Notes: generated by a model from the sequence alone, not told the origin. A stretch of DNA of 64,000 bases from Parasalinivibrio latis (GCF_036825535.1 NZ_CP098813.1:372001-436000), one strand, 5' to 3'. Positions 45,218-52,763 are shown, counted from the first letter of the stretch. Numbers and translations are program-made.

Positions 45218-45727
45218 TTAACCAATACTGACAGTCTGCAGTAATTCCTTAAAATTCTTGATCAAATAATCCTCATCACCATCAGTAGAACTCGCTATCA
45301 CCCAATACACTTTTTTAGGTGAAGATAACAGTGCCACAAACTGCACTGCCTCATCACCTTCGATGTTGAACACCACTTTTTTAATACTTATGTCAACTGA
45401 CTCGCCTGCAGTAAAGGCTCCCATATCTTCCATCGCCTTTATATCGAGACCTTCCTTCGCATAGTCTCGCTGCAAAGCATACCAATACATTTTTCTCTCG
45501 AGACCACTGACAACATCTTGTGATAACAGAAAATAGCTCAATTCATCTCCTTTCCAACCAGCTATAATTTCTTCTTCGAAGCCTAATTCTGGTAACGCCT
45601 GATAGGTCACATCCATTGAAGAATCTGGTGTAACAGTGAGCGACGAGGCAATTTCCCAATCTTCTGCATAAGCATGTACGTTAAAGAGAAACAATAAAAC
45701 TACGCATAATTTTGCCACTAGATTCAT
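45218..45727 (-). CDS. Small exported protein, orphan immunity candidate
   Basis: 169 residues with a clear signal peptide ending HAYAED and AAGGA six bases before the ATG. The mature part is a single domain without cysteines (FVALLSSPKKVYWVIAS). I do not recognise it. A periplasmic immunity protein is inferred because it is the last gene of an array of such genes, is followed by repeat A, and is preceded by a toxin-like tail at 45862. Confidence 0.65.
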   Translation of the reverse strand: MNLVAKLCVVLLFLFNVHAYAEDWEIASSLTVTPDSSMDVTYQALPELGFEEEIIAGWKGDELSYFLLSQDVVSGLERKMYWYALQRDYAKEGLDIKAMEDMGAFTAGESVDISIKKVVFNIEGDEAVQFVALLSSPKKVYWVIASSTDGDEDYLIKNFKELLQTVSIG

Positions 45728-45861
45728 AATATATCCTTATCGTCACGTTGAAACACCGTGAGTAACCAATGATTAAAAAAACATTGTTAGGTTGCCCAAC
45801 TTGCTTACCCAATGCAAACAACATGAATAACAGTGCGGGGATCGATTACACGAGCGCAAAA

Positions 45862-46011
45862 CTATCCATAATAAGGACGGTCAAATTTCTCCCATGCTAC
45901 CATGATTGCTCGAACGCCTTGCGTTGAACCTCTCACTGTTAGAAAACTAAATTGAATTTCTAGTCCGGTTATATTGTTGGCACTGAAACCTCGATCAACG
46001 CAGCCTTGCCT
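45862..46011 (-). pseudogene. Displaced C-terminal tail of a lost protein, probably a toxin
   Basis: The reading frame coming out of repeat B continues for about 16 codons of unique sequence, ending AWEKFDRPYYG and a stop, ahead of the exported protein gene. Tails of this kind precede other immunity genes in the array. Too short to classify. Confidence 0.4.
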
Positions 46012-46252
46012 TTGCTTAAACGTAGGAGAACATCAGGCGTCCGTTTACCAGATAGCTAATCCACTCATTTCTGTCTATTTTCATGTTATCAGGTCATTGC
46101 CTGATGCTTCTTCTGCATGAAACTCAAATGCAGGTTCGATTTCTTCAGAAGATTCTAAGATTAAGCGCCAAACGGCCAAGGTTTTCTCTTGGTTAAACGT
46201 TTAGCAAAGAGGATAAAACACTCTCCTTCTTAAAGAGTCTGTCCCTGTTATT
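45905..46252 (-). repeat. Array repeat, copy B (long form)
   Basis: About 350 bases. It starts after the truncated gene at 46258 with a decayed hairpin (46216-46240), carries the shared body, then the long distal block ending in the near-palindrome CGAACGCCTTGCGTTGAAC (45910-45928). Shared with copies D and F in its distal half. Confidence 0.85.
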
Positions 46253-46257
46253 TTCAT

Positions 46258-46578
46258 CTACAAAGCAGGCAAAACACCCAACATCAATTTGGAATCAGAA
46301 ACAAAAATAAAAAATCCTATCCCTTCTTTATCTTTAACCTGTAAAACATTCACTTCTTTAACAGTGCCCTTTACTGCCAATGCTTGTTCAAGAATTGTTC
46401 GAAATGCATCTAAGTAAGTAATATCACTGTTTTTCATCACATCTCTTTGAATATGAAACCGAGTCGAATAAATAGATTCAAACTTATCTATGGGTAATGC
46501 CGCTACACTTTTTAGTTCACTATCCTCTTGATTCAACAGGGTGATGAGCCTTCGGGCGTACTCCCGGTGAACCAACAC
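46258..46578 (-). pseudogene. Immunity-like gene truncated by the IS3 element
   Basis: About 106 codons survive, ending VSDSKLMLGVLPAL. Its 5' end is replaced by the left end of the insertion sequence; the apparent ATG at 46599 lies inside the element. SELKSVAALPIDKFESIYS is the best-preserved part. Family not recognised. Repeat B follows directly, as for the other modules. Confidence 0.65.
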
Positions 46579-46592
46579 TGTCCACTTCCCCG

Positions 46593-47447
46593 TTAACAAG
46601 ACAACATATAACTAGAGCTTTCCAGTCTCCGTCGGTATTCAGCCGGCGGGATATTTCCTAAGCTTTCGTGAGTCCGTTCTTCGTTGTAATCAAGCATCCA
46701 GATCCATGCCATGTCTCGCACTTGCTCAAGAGACTCGAACAGATAAGCATCCAGGAACTCTCGGCGGAATGAACCGTTGAAGCGTTCCACAAAGCCGTTT
46801 TGCTGAGGCTTACCGGGTTCGATATAGACCAGCTCAATGTCATGTGTTTCGCACCAATCGGTCAGTTGTGCAGAGATAAGCTCCGGGCCATTATCGACGC
46901 GAAGTTGTTTTGGCAAGCCTCGTTCCTCTTTTAGGTGTTCCAGAGTGCGCACGACTCGGCCAGCCGGGAGCGACGTATCGACTTCAATAGCCAGGCATTC
47001 CCGCGTGGCTTCATCTTCGACATTGAGGGTGCGAAATCGCTTCCCGCAATACAGCGTGTCATGCATGAAGTCGAGTGCCCACTGATGATTAGGCTCCATG
47101 ACTACCTCCAACGGCTTAGCTACACGCTTGGGTAAAACACGTTTTGGGCGCCGTTTTAGGTTCAGACCCATTCGGCAGTAAACCCGGTAGACCCGCTTGT
47201 GATTGAAGCTGAGTCCTTTGTATCGCATGCGCCCATAACACTTCCAGAAGCCTGCCTGCGGGGACTTGCTAAGTACCGCGTTGATAGCATCAATGACGTC
47301 GGCATCCGCTACCCGCCAGTCCCTGGGTTTTCGATAAAAACTGGCACGCCCTAACTGAGTGAGTCCACAGGCTTTTACAACGCTCAGGCCAACGTTAATC
47401 AGGATGTGTGCACAATCCCGCTTGTCGTTGACTACCAGCCCTTTTTT
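46593..47447 (-). CDS. IS3 transposase OrfB (DDE integrase, made by -1 frameshift)
   Basis: The frame is open from the slippery site to a stop inside the left IS end. Catalytic residues are visible: Asp in HQWALDFMHDT, Asp in LRVDNGPELIS and Glu in GFVERFNGSFRREF. The ATG at 47228 is only internal; the true product is the OrfAB fusion. It joins the ends of the element for transposition. Appears intact. Confidence 0.92.
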   Translation of the reverse strand, partial: KKGLVVNDKRDCAHILINVGLSVVKACGLTQLGRASFYRKPRDWRVADADVIDAINAVLSKSPQAGFWKCYGRMRYKGLSFNHKRVYRVYCRMGLNLKRRPKRVLPKRVAKPLEVVMEPNHQWALDFMHDTLYCGKRFRTLNVEDEATRECLAIEVDTSLPAGRVVRTLEHLKEERGLPKQLRVDNGPELISAQLTDWCETHDIELVYIEPGKPQQNGFVERFNGSFRREFLDAYLFESLEQVRDMAWIWMLDYNEERTHESLGNIPPAEYRRRLESSSYMLSC

Positions 47448-47701
47448 GCGAACAGTTCCTTCATCGCATGGTTTTCCAGGCTGACATCTGCGTACATTTT
47501 CTTGAGCTTGGCATTTTCAGCCTCAAGCTCTTTAATTCGCTTGAGTTCAGAGGCTTCCAGCCCTCCGTACTTGGCTTTCCAGTTATAGTACGTCGCATTA
47601 CTGATGCCATGCTGGCGGCAGATATCATCGACTTTCATGCCCGCATCGGCCTCTTTGAGGATGGCAACGATCTGAGTTTCGGTGAACCGTGACTTTTTCA
47701 T
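47432..47701 (-). CDS. IS3 transposase OrfA (helix-turn-helix)
   Basis: 89 residues from the ATG at 47701 with AGGAG seven bases upstream. KKSRFTETQIVAILKEADAG and DDICRQHGISNATYYNWKAK form the DNA-binding domain, and a leucine-zipper-like helix (LKRIKELEAENAKLKKMY) follows. Ends in AKKGW. Confidence 0.93.
   Translation of the reverse strand: MKKSRFTETQIVAILKEADAGMKVDDICRQHGISNATYYNWKAKYGGLEASELKRIKELEAENAKLKKMYADVSLENHAMKELFAKKGW
47441..47447 (-). other. Programmed -1 frameshift heptamer
   Basis: On the minus strand the sequence reads A AAA AAG within the last codons of orfA; slipping back one base continues into orfB without a stop. This is the usual IS3 mechanism for making the OrfAB transposase. 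Confidence 0.8.
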
Positions 47702-47769
47702 GGTGTTCTCCTGCAATTAAAAGGCAGAAAACTCCAGTTTAGACTGTCTCAGAATAGGGGAAGTGGACA

Positions 47770-47830
47770 CTATCCTTTTTATGGTGTCTGTCCCCATTTA
47801 TCGCTTGAGTGTCTGTCCCTGTTATTGTTT
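47770..47830 (-). repeat. Remnant of an array repeat beside the IS
   Basis: Two copies of the phrase GGGACAGACAC lie between the immunity gene at 47834 and the IS right end, with a decayed hairpin. This is the start of an array repeat whose remainder is missing, presumably removed when the IS inserted. Confidence 0.6.
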
Positions 47831-47833
47831 TTC

Positions 47834-48286
47834 TCATGGTTTTGAGTAAGTGGTTGCTTCTCCTGGTTCTAAGTTCCACTCTTTCTTTAATGTAGCCATT
47901 TGACAGTCATAGTCTTGAGGTATCGTTGAGTCAGTCAGATACATCGTAATCCTCAACTCTTGAATATATTCATTCCTTTCACACCGATACACTCCTGTAA
48001 CAACATCATGATCTACTACATACTCCATCACCTTAAGACTTATATCATCTAAACAGTTAATCTTTGAACTTAATTCACTAACATTAACATCATAGTTTTT
48101 AACCAATGATTTCAACTCATAATCCTGCACAGAACCGCAATTTCTTCCAATACCACCTTGATTAGAAATTCTATCAGCCAAGGAGTAGACTCTATATTCA
48201 TAGAAGAATCTTTCAGCGAAAGTCAATGTTATTAAAAACAATAATATGGCAAAAGCAGCAAGTATAGAACATAAAATTATTTTCAA
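47834..48286 (-). CDS. Membrane-anchored immunity candidate
   Basis: 150 residues. One N-terminal membrane helix (about residues 3-24) is followed by a soluble domain with several cysteines (RNCGSVQ, INCLDD, YRCERN, YDCQMA) that could form disulphides, so it should face the periplasm. It starts immediately after the stop of the upstream toxin candidate. An anchored periplasmic partner suggests a toxin acting in the envelope. Family not recognised. Confidence 0.65.
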   Translation of the reverse strand: MKIILCSILAAFAILLFLITLTFAERFFYEYRVYSLADRISNQGGIGRNCGSVQDYELKSLVKNYDVNVSELSSKINCLDDISLKVMEYVVDHDVVTGVYRCERNEYIQELRITMYLTDSTIPQDYDCQMATLKKEWNLEPGEATTYSKP

Positions 48287-48871
48287 TTACTTACCCCATG
48301 CATAAAAATTATAATCTCGGTTATAATTCACACTCATTTCTCCATTATTGTGATACTTGGATGGTGAACTCCAATTCACGCTTCTTGAAGCAGCTCCAAA
48401 AACTCCCAAAGGGCTAAAAGCCTTTATTGAGCTGTCATTGAGCATAAGTTGTGAGGTAATAGACCCATGCTGCATATTGCCTTTACCAGGAGCATTAAGA
48501 TTGTTACCCAGTATATAAATACCAGTATTATGTAGTACTCCATTACCGTCCATATTCCAACTATAGTTATCAGAGCGTAGTCTCAATGTAGCATTCACTG
48601 CATAAACCCCGCTGCTGTGTACCGTCATCCTGCCTACTACATCACCTGACACCCTGCCAAATGGCCAAGCCTTTGTGTCTAAAGCCTCAAAAGGATCTGA
48701 GTTAAAAGCTTTGTTTGACCATGTGAAATTGACAGCTGTTCCTGGATTTTCTTTTCCACTATTGTATATCGAATTCATGTAACCATTGGGGTTGCTAACA
48801 CTAGTTTGGATCTGACTTCCAATATCAATACTTTCTTCCATGCCCCACGATTGAGAATCAGCATTAACCAA
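48287..48871 (-). CDS. Displaced toxin-domain candidate, unrecognised
   Basis: Up to 194 residues. The frame enters from repeat C without a good start codon: TTG 48871 or ATG 48841, neither with a clear ribosome site, as expected for a displaced C-terminal toxin. The sequence is rich in N, S, G and aromatic residues (SDNYSWNMDGNGVLHNTG; NRDYNFYAWGK). Its partner at 47834 is membrane-anchored, pointing to an envelope target. A colicin-M-like role was considered, but the catalytic pattern was not found. Confidence 0.5.
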   Translation of the reverse strand: MVNADSQSWGMEESIDIGSQIQTSVSNPNGYMNSIYNSGKENPGTAVNFTWSNKAFNSDPFEALDTKAWPFGRVSGDVVGRMTVHSSGVYAVNATLRLRSDNYSWNMDGNGVLHNTGIYILGNNLNAPGKGNMQHGSITSQLMLNDSSIKAFSPLGVFGAASRSVNWSSPSKYHNNGEMSVNYNRDYNFYAWGK

Positions 48872-49121
48872 AGAGTAAAATAACGTAAGACGCCCGTTTA
48901 CTCGATAGCTAATCCACTCATTTATCTCTATTTTCTTGTTATCAGGCCATTGCCTGATGCTTGTGCTGCATGAAATTAAAATGCCGCTTCGATTTCTTCT
49001 GCTAATTCAAAGGTTGAGCGCCAAATCCAATATTCCCTCTTGGTTAGATGTTTAGCAAAGAGGAAAAGACACTCTCCTTCTTAGAGTGTCTGTCCCTGTT
49101 ATTACCTGTTATTTACCCCTG
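48856..49121 (-). repeat. Array repeat, copy C (short distal form)
   Basis: Starts after the immunity gene at 49122 with the hairpin AGACACTCT/AGAGTGTCT (49067-49091) and TTTTCCTCTTT on the minus strand, a good terminator. The body is shared with all copies; the distal end matches copy E and stops at AATCAGCATT, where unique toxin sequence begins in frame. A two-base deletion breaks the conserved small frame. Confidence 0.85.
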
Positions 49122-49529
49122 CTATTTTAATGACTTGGCCCACCTATCAAAGTGCTGCTCTTGCTCAACGACAGTTCCAACTGTGTCGATAGGTGTATAG
49201 TCAAAGATATCAACAAGATTCTCCATCCGTGCTTGCGAGCCTAATTGCAAAAGATACGCCTTTCGCCCTCGCCCCATACTTCTCGACATTCCTGATGGGC
49301 ACACATCAATTCTCGAGCCATTACATAGCAGTTTGACGTTCAAGCCCTCAAAGTAGACTCTGAGCAACTTTAAGCTTTTAAAAAGGTCTTCCCCCGTAAA
49401 CTCTCTTTTTTGCCCATCTCTATCTAGGAGGTAAATTGTGGCACTGCTAGAGGGCTCGAAGAATATTTTGATGTCACCCTCCACTCCCTCAGTGTCACAA
49501 GTTTTTATTAGCTTTTCTTCTAAATTCAT
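49122..49529 (-). CDS. Immunity candidate paired with the ADP-ribosyltransferase fragment
   Basis: 135 residues. The ATG overlaps the stop of the transferase fragment by four bases (ATGA), a typical toxin-immunity arrangement. Cytoplasmic, no membrane segment. EGDIKIFFEPSSSATIYLLDRDG and GRGRKAYLLQLGS are notable; the closing segment is acidic. Not recognised; immunity is inferred from context. Confidence 0.65.
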   Translation of the reverse strand: MNLEEKLIKTCDTEGVEGDIKIFFEPSSSATIYLLDRDGQKREFTGEDLFKSLKLLRVYFEGLNVKLLCNGSRIDVCPSGMSRSMGRGRKAYLLQLGSQARMENLVDIFDYTPIDTVGTVVEQEQHFDRWAKSLK

Positions 49530-49876
49530 GGTTTGTACTCTGGGTTTAGAATAGACACATTACCCTGTGTAACCGCCCGAATATCTGACGGTTCAACACC
49601 ACCTGGAATTGCAATTTCCAATTCATCAGGGAACGGACTTTGCGATCCAAGTGTAGCGTTAACATCGACTCCATTTTGGGGCCTAACAACATATACGTTT
49701 TCGTTAAAACTTGATGCTACATCTGCTGATTTGGACGTTGAAACATAATTGTTTGGAGGTGATGTATTGTCCAGCGCATGAGCTAATAGATCAGTACTAT
49801 CACCTCGAGCTTCAAAGCCATTGCTCGAACGCCTTGGCGTTGAACCACTCTTTTGGTTGAAAACCACATCGAACAT
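49526..49876 (-). pseudogene. Scabin/pierisin-like ADP-ribosyltransferase toxin fragment
   Basis: The unique part (from NGFEARGDSTDLLAHALDN onward) matches the scabin-type mono-ADP-ribosyltransferase fold: YVSTSKSADVA carries the STS motif and DELEIAIPGGV carries the glutamate of the ARTT loop. The first catalytic strand, with the NAD-binding arginine, is replaced by repeat D sequence, so the domain is truncated and likely inactive alone. No ribosome site precedes ATG 49876. It is best read as a displaced toxin C-terminus kept next to its immunity gene. Confidence 0.7.
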
Positions 49877-50165
49877 CGAGGCCGGTAACGTTGTCGGTAC
49901 TGAAACCTCGATTAAGGCTGCCTTGCATTTTCTTAAGCGTATAAGAGCTTCAGGCGTCCGTTTACCCGATAGCTAATCTACTCTTTTCTATCTATTTTCT
50001 TGTTATCAGGCCATTGCCTGATGCTTGTGCTGCATGAAATTCAAATGCCGCTTCGATTTCTTCTGCTAATTCAAAGGTTGAGCGCTAAATCCAATATTCC
50101 CTCATGGTTAGACGTTTAGCAAAGAGGAAGAGACACTCTCCTTCTTAGAGTGTCTGTCCCTTTTA
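49818..50165 (-). repeat. Array repeat, copy D (long form)
   Basis: Begins after the lipoprotein gene with the hairpin at 50131-50155, shares the body, and ends distally in the near-palindrome AACGCC-AA-GGCGTT (inside CGAACGCCTTGGCGTTGAAC on the plus strand, about 49826-49845). Unique toxin sequence begins right after AGCAATGG. Confidence 0.87.
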
Positions 50166-50179
50166 TTATTAAGAAATCA

Positions 50180-50704
50180 TTAATCATTTCCACCCATGCC
50201 ATGGCATTTATCTGATCCCATAGCCCATTGCTCTACAGCTTCAGCAGTTTCTGATTGTGTCGTGCTTGTATAAAAATCAATTTTAATATTTCCGTCATCA
50301 ACCCTAAAAACATCCGCTGCTAGCAAGTACAGTCCACCTTCAGATTGAAAAGCTGTATCAGTATGATGCTGTTGAAAGGTTACTTCCGCTTTGTCGCCAT
50401 TGACAACATGAATTCTTACGTTGTTGGTGACTTTATTATAATGGGATGTAGTGAAATTCGAAGTTGGATGTTGTTCCCAGCCAGAAGGTATGCAGTCTGA
50501 AATTTTCTTTTCTATATTTTTTGTAGCACTTTCAAAAGTAGTATTAAACTCTTTGCTGTAAACCAAGGCAAGACTAGAAAATATCCCAGTATCTTGCTGC
50601 ATTAATTCAATATAATGTGCTCTATTTTCAGGAACAGTAAACATTGAACTGGTACATGCCGTGAGGGTTAATGCCCCGGCAACAATTGGTATTTTTTTCA
50701 CCAT
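50180..50704 (-). CDS. Small lipoprotein, orphan immunity candidate
   Basis: 174 residues from the ATG at 50704 (an in-frame ATG at 50713 is also possible; GGAG lies between). A lipobox LTAC at the end of the signal sequence marks a lipoprotein. The body contains SDCIPSGWEQHP and a C-terminal SDKCHGMGG. Not recognised. A lipoprotein immunity would protect against a periplasm-acting toxin. Repeat D follows. Confidence 0.62.
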   Translation of the reverse strand: MVKKIPIVAGALTLTACTSSMFTVPENRAHYIELMQQDTGIFSSLALVYSKEFNTTFESATKNIEKKISDCIPSGWEQHPTSNFTTSHYNKVTNNVRIHVVNGDKAEVTFQQHHTDTAFQSEGGLYLLAADVFRVDDGNIKIDFYTSTTQSETAEAVEQWAMGSDKCHGMGGND

Positions 50705-50748
50705 TAACTCCATTTAACATTTAATTTGCGCACTCTGCACGTATTTCC
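50705..50748 (-). pseudogene. Eleven-codon toxin tail joined to repeat E
   Basis: The frame crossing the distal end of repeat E continues as WKYVQSAQIKC and stops just before the lipoprotein gene. The same repeat frame in copy C runs into the toxin candidate at 48287. Probably all that is left of the lipoprotein's toxin partner. Confidence 0.35.
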
Positions 50749-51005
50749 AATCAGCATTAACCAAAGAGTAAAATAACGTAAGACGCCCGTTTACTCGATA
50801 GCTAACCCACTCATTTATCTCTATTTTCTTGTTATCAGGCCATCGCCTGATGCTTGTACTGCGTGAAACTCAAATGCAGCTTCGGTTTCTTCGGATAATT
50901 CAAAGATTGGACGCCAAACGATCAATATTTCCTCTGGGTTAGACGTTTGACGAAGAGGTGAAGACACTCTTCTTCTTAGAGTGTCTGTCCCTGTTATTTA
51001 TTTCC
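50749..51005 (-). repeat. Array repeat, copy E (short distal form)
   Basis: Begins after the DUF4265 gene with the hairpin AGACACTCT/AGAGTGTCT (50962-50986). The body and distal end match copy C, ending in AATCAGCATT. The small conserved frame is open here but starts with ACG where copy F has ATG. Confidence 0.87.
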
Positions 51006-51018
51006 TTTTATTTTAAAT

Positions 51019-51480
51019 TCAATTAACAGTTTTAATATCATCAGGATCACAATAATGGCCCTCTTCAAATTCCCAAATACCTAAATCTTCTATCTTTTGC
51101 ATAGTATTGTACACATCAATAATGTTAGAACTTGGGGGGACATCTATTGCATATAGCCTTTTACTATTCGCAGATGAACCTTCAAACGTACATCCAAGAG
51201 CCATTAGCTCTTTCCAATTTTCCAAAAAATAATCGTGATTTTTCCCATTGGGAATACGAATTCTATATGTTGAATGCCCAGACCGAGATAAAATTTTGTC
51301 AAATTCAAGTACTCCATCAATAGTCTTCACAATAAACTCATCACAAAAGCTTATCCCAAAGGCATAAAACGGGGAATTGTCCAAGACATATACATTATGC
51401 CCTGCTGGCTTTGCATACATCACTTCTACCTCAGACTTTCCTTCTTCGATAGGAAATCTAATTTTTTCCCTTTTACTCAT
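51019..51480 (-). CDS. DUF4265-family immunity-like protein
   Basis: 153 residues from the ATG at 51480, seven bases after AGG; an earlier ATG at 51513 lies within the HNH tail. DUF4265 hallmarks are visible: YVLDNSPFYAFGISFCDEF, LSRSGHSTYRIRI, LGCTFEG, YAIDVPPSSN and IWEFEEGHYCDP. DUF4265 proteins occur as single-domain partners of polymorphic toxins. Its own toxin survives only as a 37-codon HNH-like tail immediately upstream. Confidence 0.78.
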   Translation of the reverse strand: MSKREKIRFPIEEGKSEVEVMYAKPAGHNVYVLDNSPFYAFGISFCDEFIVKTIDGVLEFDKILSRSGHSTYRIRIPNGKNHDYFLENWKELMALGCTFEGSSANSKRLYAIDVPPSSNIIDVYNTMQKIEDLGIWEFEEGHYCDPDDIKTVN

Positions 51481-51488
51481 AATAAAGC

Positions 51489-51602
51489 CTAGTTTTTCTC
51501 TTTGGGTTGCCATTCATCCGGATTTTTAGAGCCTTTTGATCTGTTACATGTTCGACAAGATTGTCCTTCATTTTTAAATACAGGGACAGACACTTTAAGA
51601 AA
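51489..51602 (-). pseudogene. C-terminal tail of an HNH-type nuclease toxin
   Basis: A 37-codon frame ending VPVFKNEGQSCRTCNRSKGS then KNPDEWQPKEKN and stop. C-x2-C-N-x-S-K-G followed by NP is the characteristic end of HNH/GHH nuclease toxins of Rhs proteins. The catalytic histidines are absent. It runs directly into the DUF4265 gene, its presumed immunity partner. Confidence 0.65.
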
Positions 51603-51650
51603 TCACAACCCCGTGATGTTAAGCGTGGACAGATTTCTTCCACGTTACCG

Positions 51651-51990
51651 CCATTGCTCGAACGCCGTGGCGTTTAACCACTCCTTTGGTTGAATACCAC
51701 ATCGAACATCGAGGCCGGTAACATTGTTGGTACTGAAACCTCGATTAAGGCAGCCTTGCCTTTTCTTAAACGTAGGAGAACATCAGGCGTCCGTTTACCC
51801 GATAGCTAATCCACTAATTTATCTCTATTTTCTTGTTATCAGGACTTTGCCTGATGCTTCTTCTGCATGAAACTCAAATGCAATTTCGATTTCTTCGGAT
51901 AATTCGAAGATTAAGCGCCAAACATCCAATATTCCCTCTTGGTTAGACATTAAGCGAAGAGGTGAAGACACTCTTCTTAGAGTGTCTGTC
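51651..51990 (-). repeat. Array repeat, copy F (long form, best preserved)
   Basis: Begins after the Rhs immunity gene with the hairpin AGACACTCT/AGAGTGTCT (51966-51987, four-base loop). It contains an intact 41-codon frame (51825-51950) and ends in the near-palindrome at about 51656-51678 before AGCAATGG. An inverted GGGACAGACAC phrase lies beyond it at 51583-51593. Confidence 0.88.
51825..51950 (-). CDS. Small frame conserved in the array repeats (41 codons)
   Basis: An ATG-started frame in copy F with central WRLIFELSEEIEIAFEFHAE and ending LITRK. The same frame stays open in copies B and E with changed codons, but starts with ACG there and is broken in A, C and D. No ribosome site precedes it. 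It may be the relic of a protein end carried by the repeat rather than a live gene. Confidence 0.3.
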   Translation of the reverse strand: MSNQEGILDVWRLIFELSEEIEIAFEFHAEEASGKVLITRK

Positions 51991-52004
51991 CCTGTTATTT
52001 TTTG

Positions 52005-52751
52005 CTACTCATACACAACACCAAAATAGTCATTAATACAAACCATTAGACCTATGGCCTTGTCCAGTTGCATAGGTAACTCATCCCTGTTAGATATATA
52101 TATATTAGAGTCAACGCAGAAAAAATTAGAGAAATTAATTCGAGCTCCATTATACAGGCATGCTGATACTGAAAGATATTTTCCATAACCACCAAGAGAA
52201 AACGACAACTCCTTTATAAGCTTTGGATTATCGTCTGACAAGTATCTGACATCATTTGACCTCCCCGGTGACAAACTCAATAAATCACCTAATTTTCTGT
52301 CAACTAAAACGCGACTTAGCAACGCGGAATCAACATCTCTTACTCTATTATTTTCTACGCCAGCCCTATCATCTTCCAATTGAAAGGCTAAAAGAATTTT
52401 CGAACGATATATATTCTCCAATGCAAAACTTGGCCTTGAGCCCGGAACCATATTAATCTTTGTTCCTTCTGGCGCATTATCCAAAACATCTAACAACCAA
52501 CCAGCGTAAAACCTTTGATTGATCTGCGAATCAAATTCACCCAAAGCAGCTTTAATGTCAGAAGAAGTCATCAAACTAGGAGGCGTTGAACCTCCTGTTT
52601 GAGCTAAGTATCTCTCGCATGCGTCAAGCTGTTCGATAAAAAAGTTCAAATCCAAACCAAAGGAATAGTCAAAAGGGTAACTAAAGCGCTCAAACCCTTC
52701 TTCCATTGAGCTTATAGCTTTTATCAAACGCTCGATTCTTTCTTTTTCCAT
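52005..52751 (-). CDS. Likely immunity protein of the Rhs toxin
   Basis: 248 residues, cytoplasmic, starting 12 bases after the Rhs stop, the standard position of a cognate immunity gene. RIERLIKAISSMEEGFERF and FFIEQLDACERYLAQTGG form helical N-terminal segments; a mixed domain follows. I do not recognise the family. Its base composition is AT-rich like the other array genes and unlike the Rhs body. Confidence 0.75.
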   Translation of the reverse strand: MEKERIERLIKAISSMEEGFERFSYPFDYSFGLDLNFFIEQLDACERYLAQTGGSTPPSLMTSSDIKAALGEFDSQINQRFYAGWLLDVLDNAPEGTKINMVPGSRPSFALENIYRSKILLAFQLEDDRAGVENNRVRDVDSALLSRVLVDRKLGDLLSLSPGRSNDVRYLSDDNPKLIKELSFSLGGYGKYLSVSACLYNGARINFSNFFCVDSNIYISNRDELPMQLDKAIGLMVCINDYFGVVYE

Positions 52752-52763
52752 GATCTCAATATT

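Larger units (their letters stand above)
46579..47769 (-). mobile_element. IS3-family insertion sequence, intact
   Basis: 1191 bases bounded by inverted ends TGTCCACTTCCCC at 46579-46591 and its complement at 47757-47769. It contains overlapping orfA and orfB with a slippery heptamer. No target duplication is obvious (CAC on the left, CTA on the right), so neighbouring sequence may have been lost or rearranged after insertion. It interrupts the immunity-like gene at 46258. Confidence 0.9.

Noticed and set aside
46258..46599. Intact 113-codon gene starting at 46599
   Set aside because: Its first codons are the inverted end of the IS3 element; the true gene start was lost.
48287..48871. Colicin-M-like toxin identity
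   Set aside because: The context (membrane-anchored periplasmic partner) fits, but the conserved aspartate/histidine-arginine catalytic pattern is not visible.
51019..51513. Longer start of the DUF4265 gene at 51513
   Set aside because: The extra codons lie inside the HNH tail in another frame; the ATG at 51480 has the better ribosome site.
45010..51990. CRISPR array or integron cassette array as an explanation for the repeats
   Set aside because: The copies are 150-370 bp with gene-sized gaps, not short direct repeats. GTTAGAC in the body matches the attC core pattern, but no paired complementary core box is found at the right distance and genes do not sit between attC-like folds.
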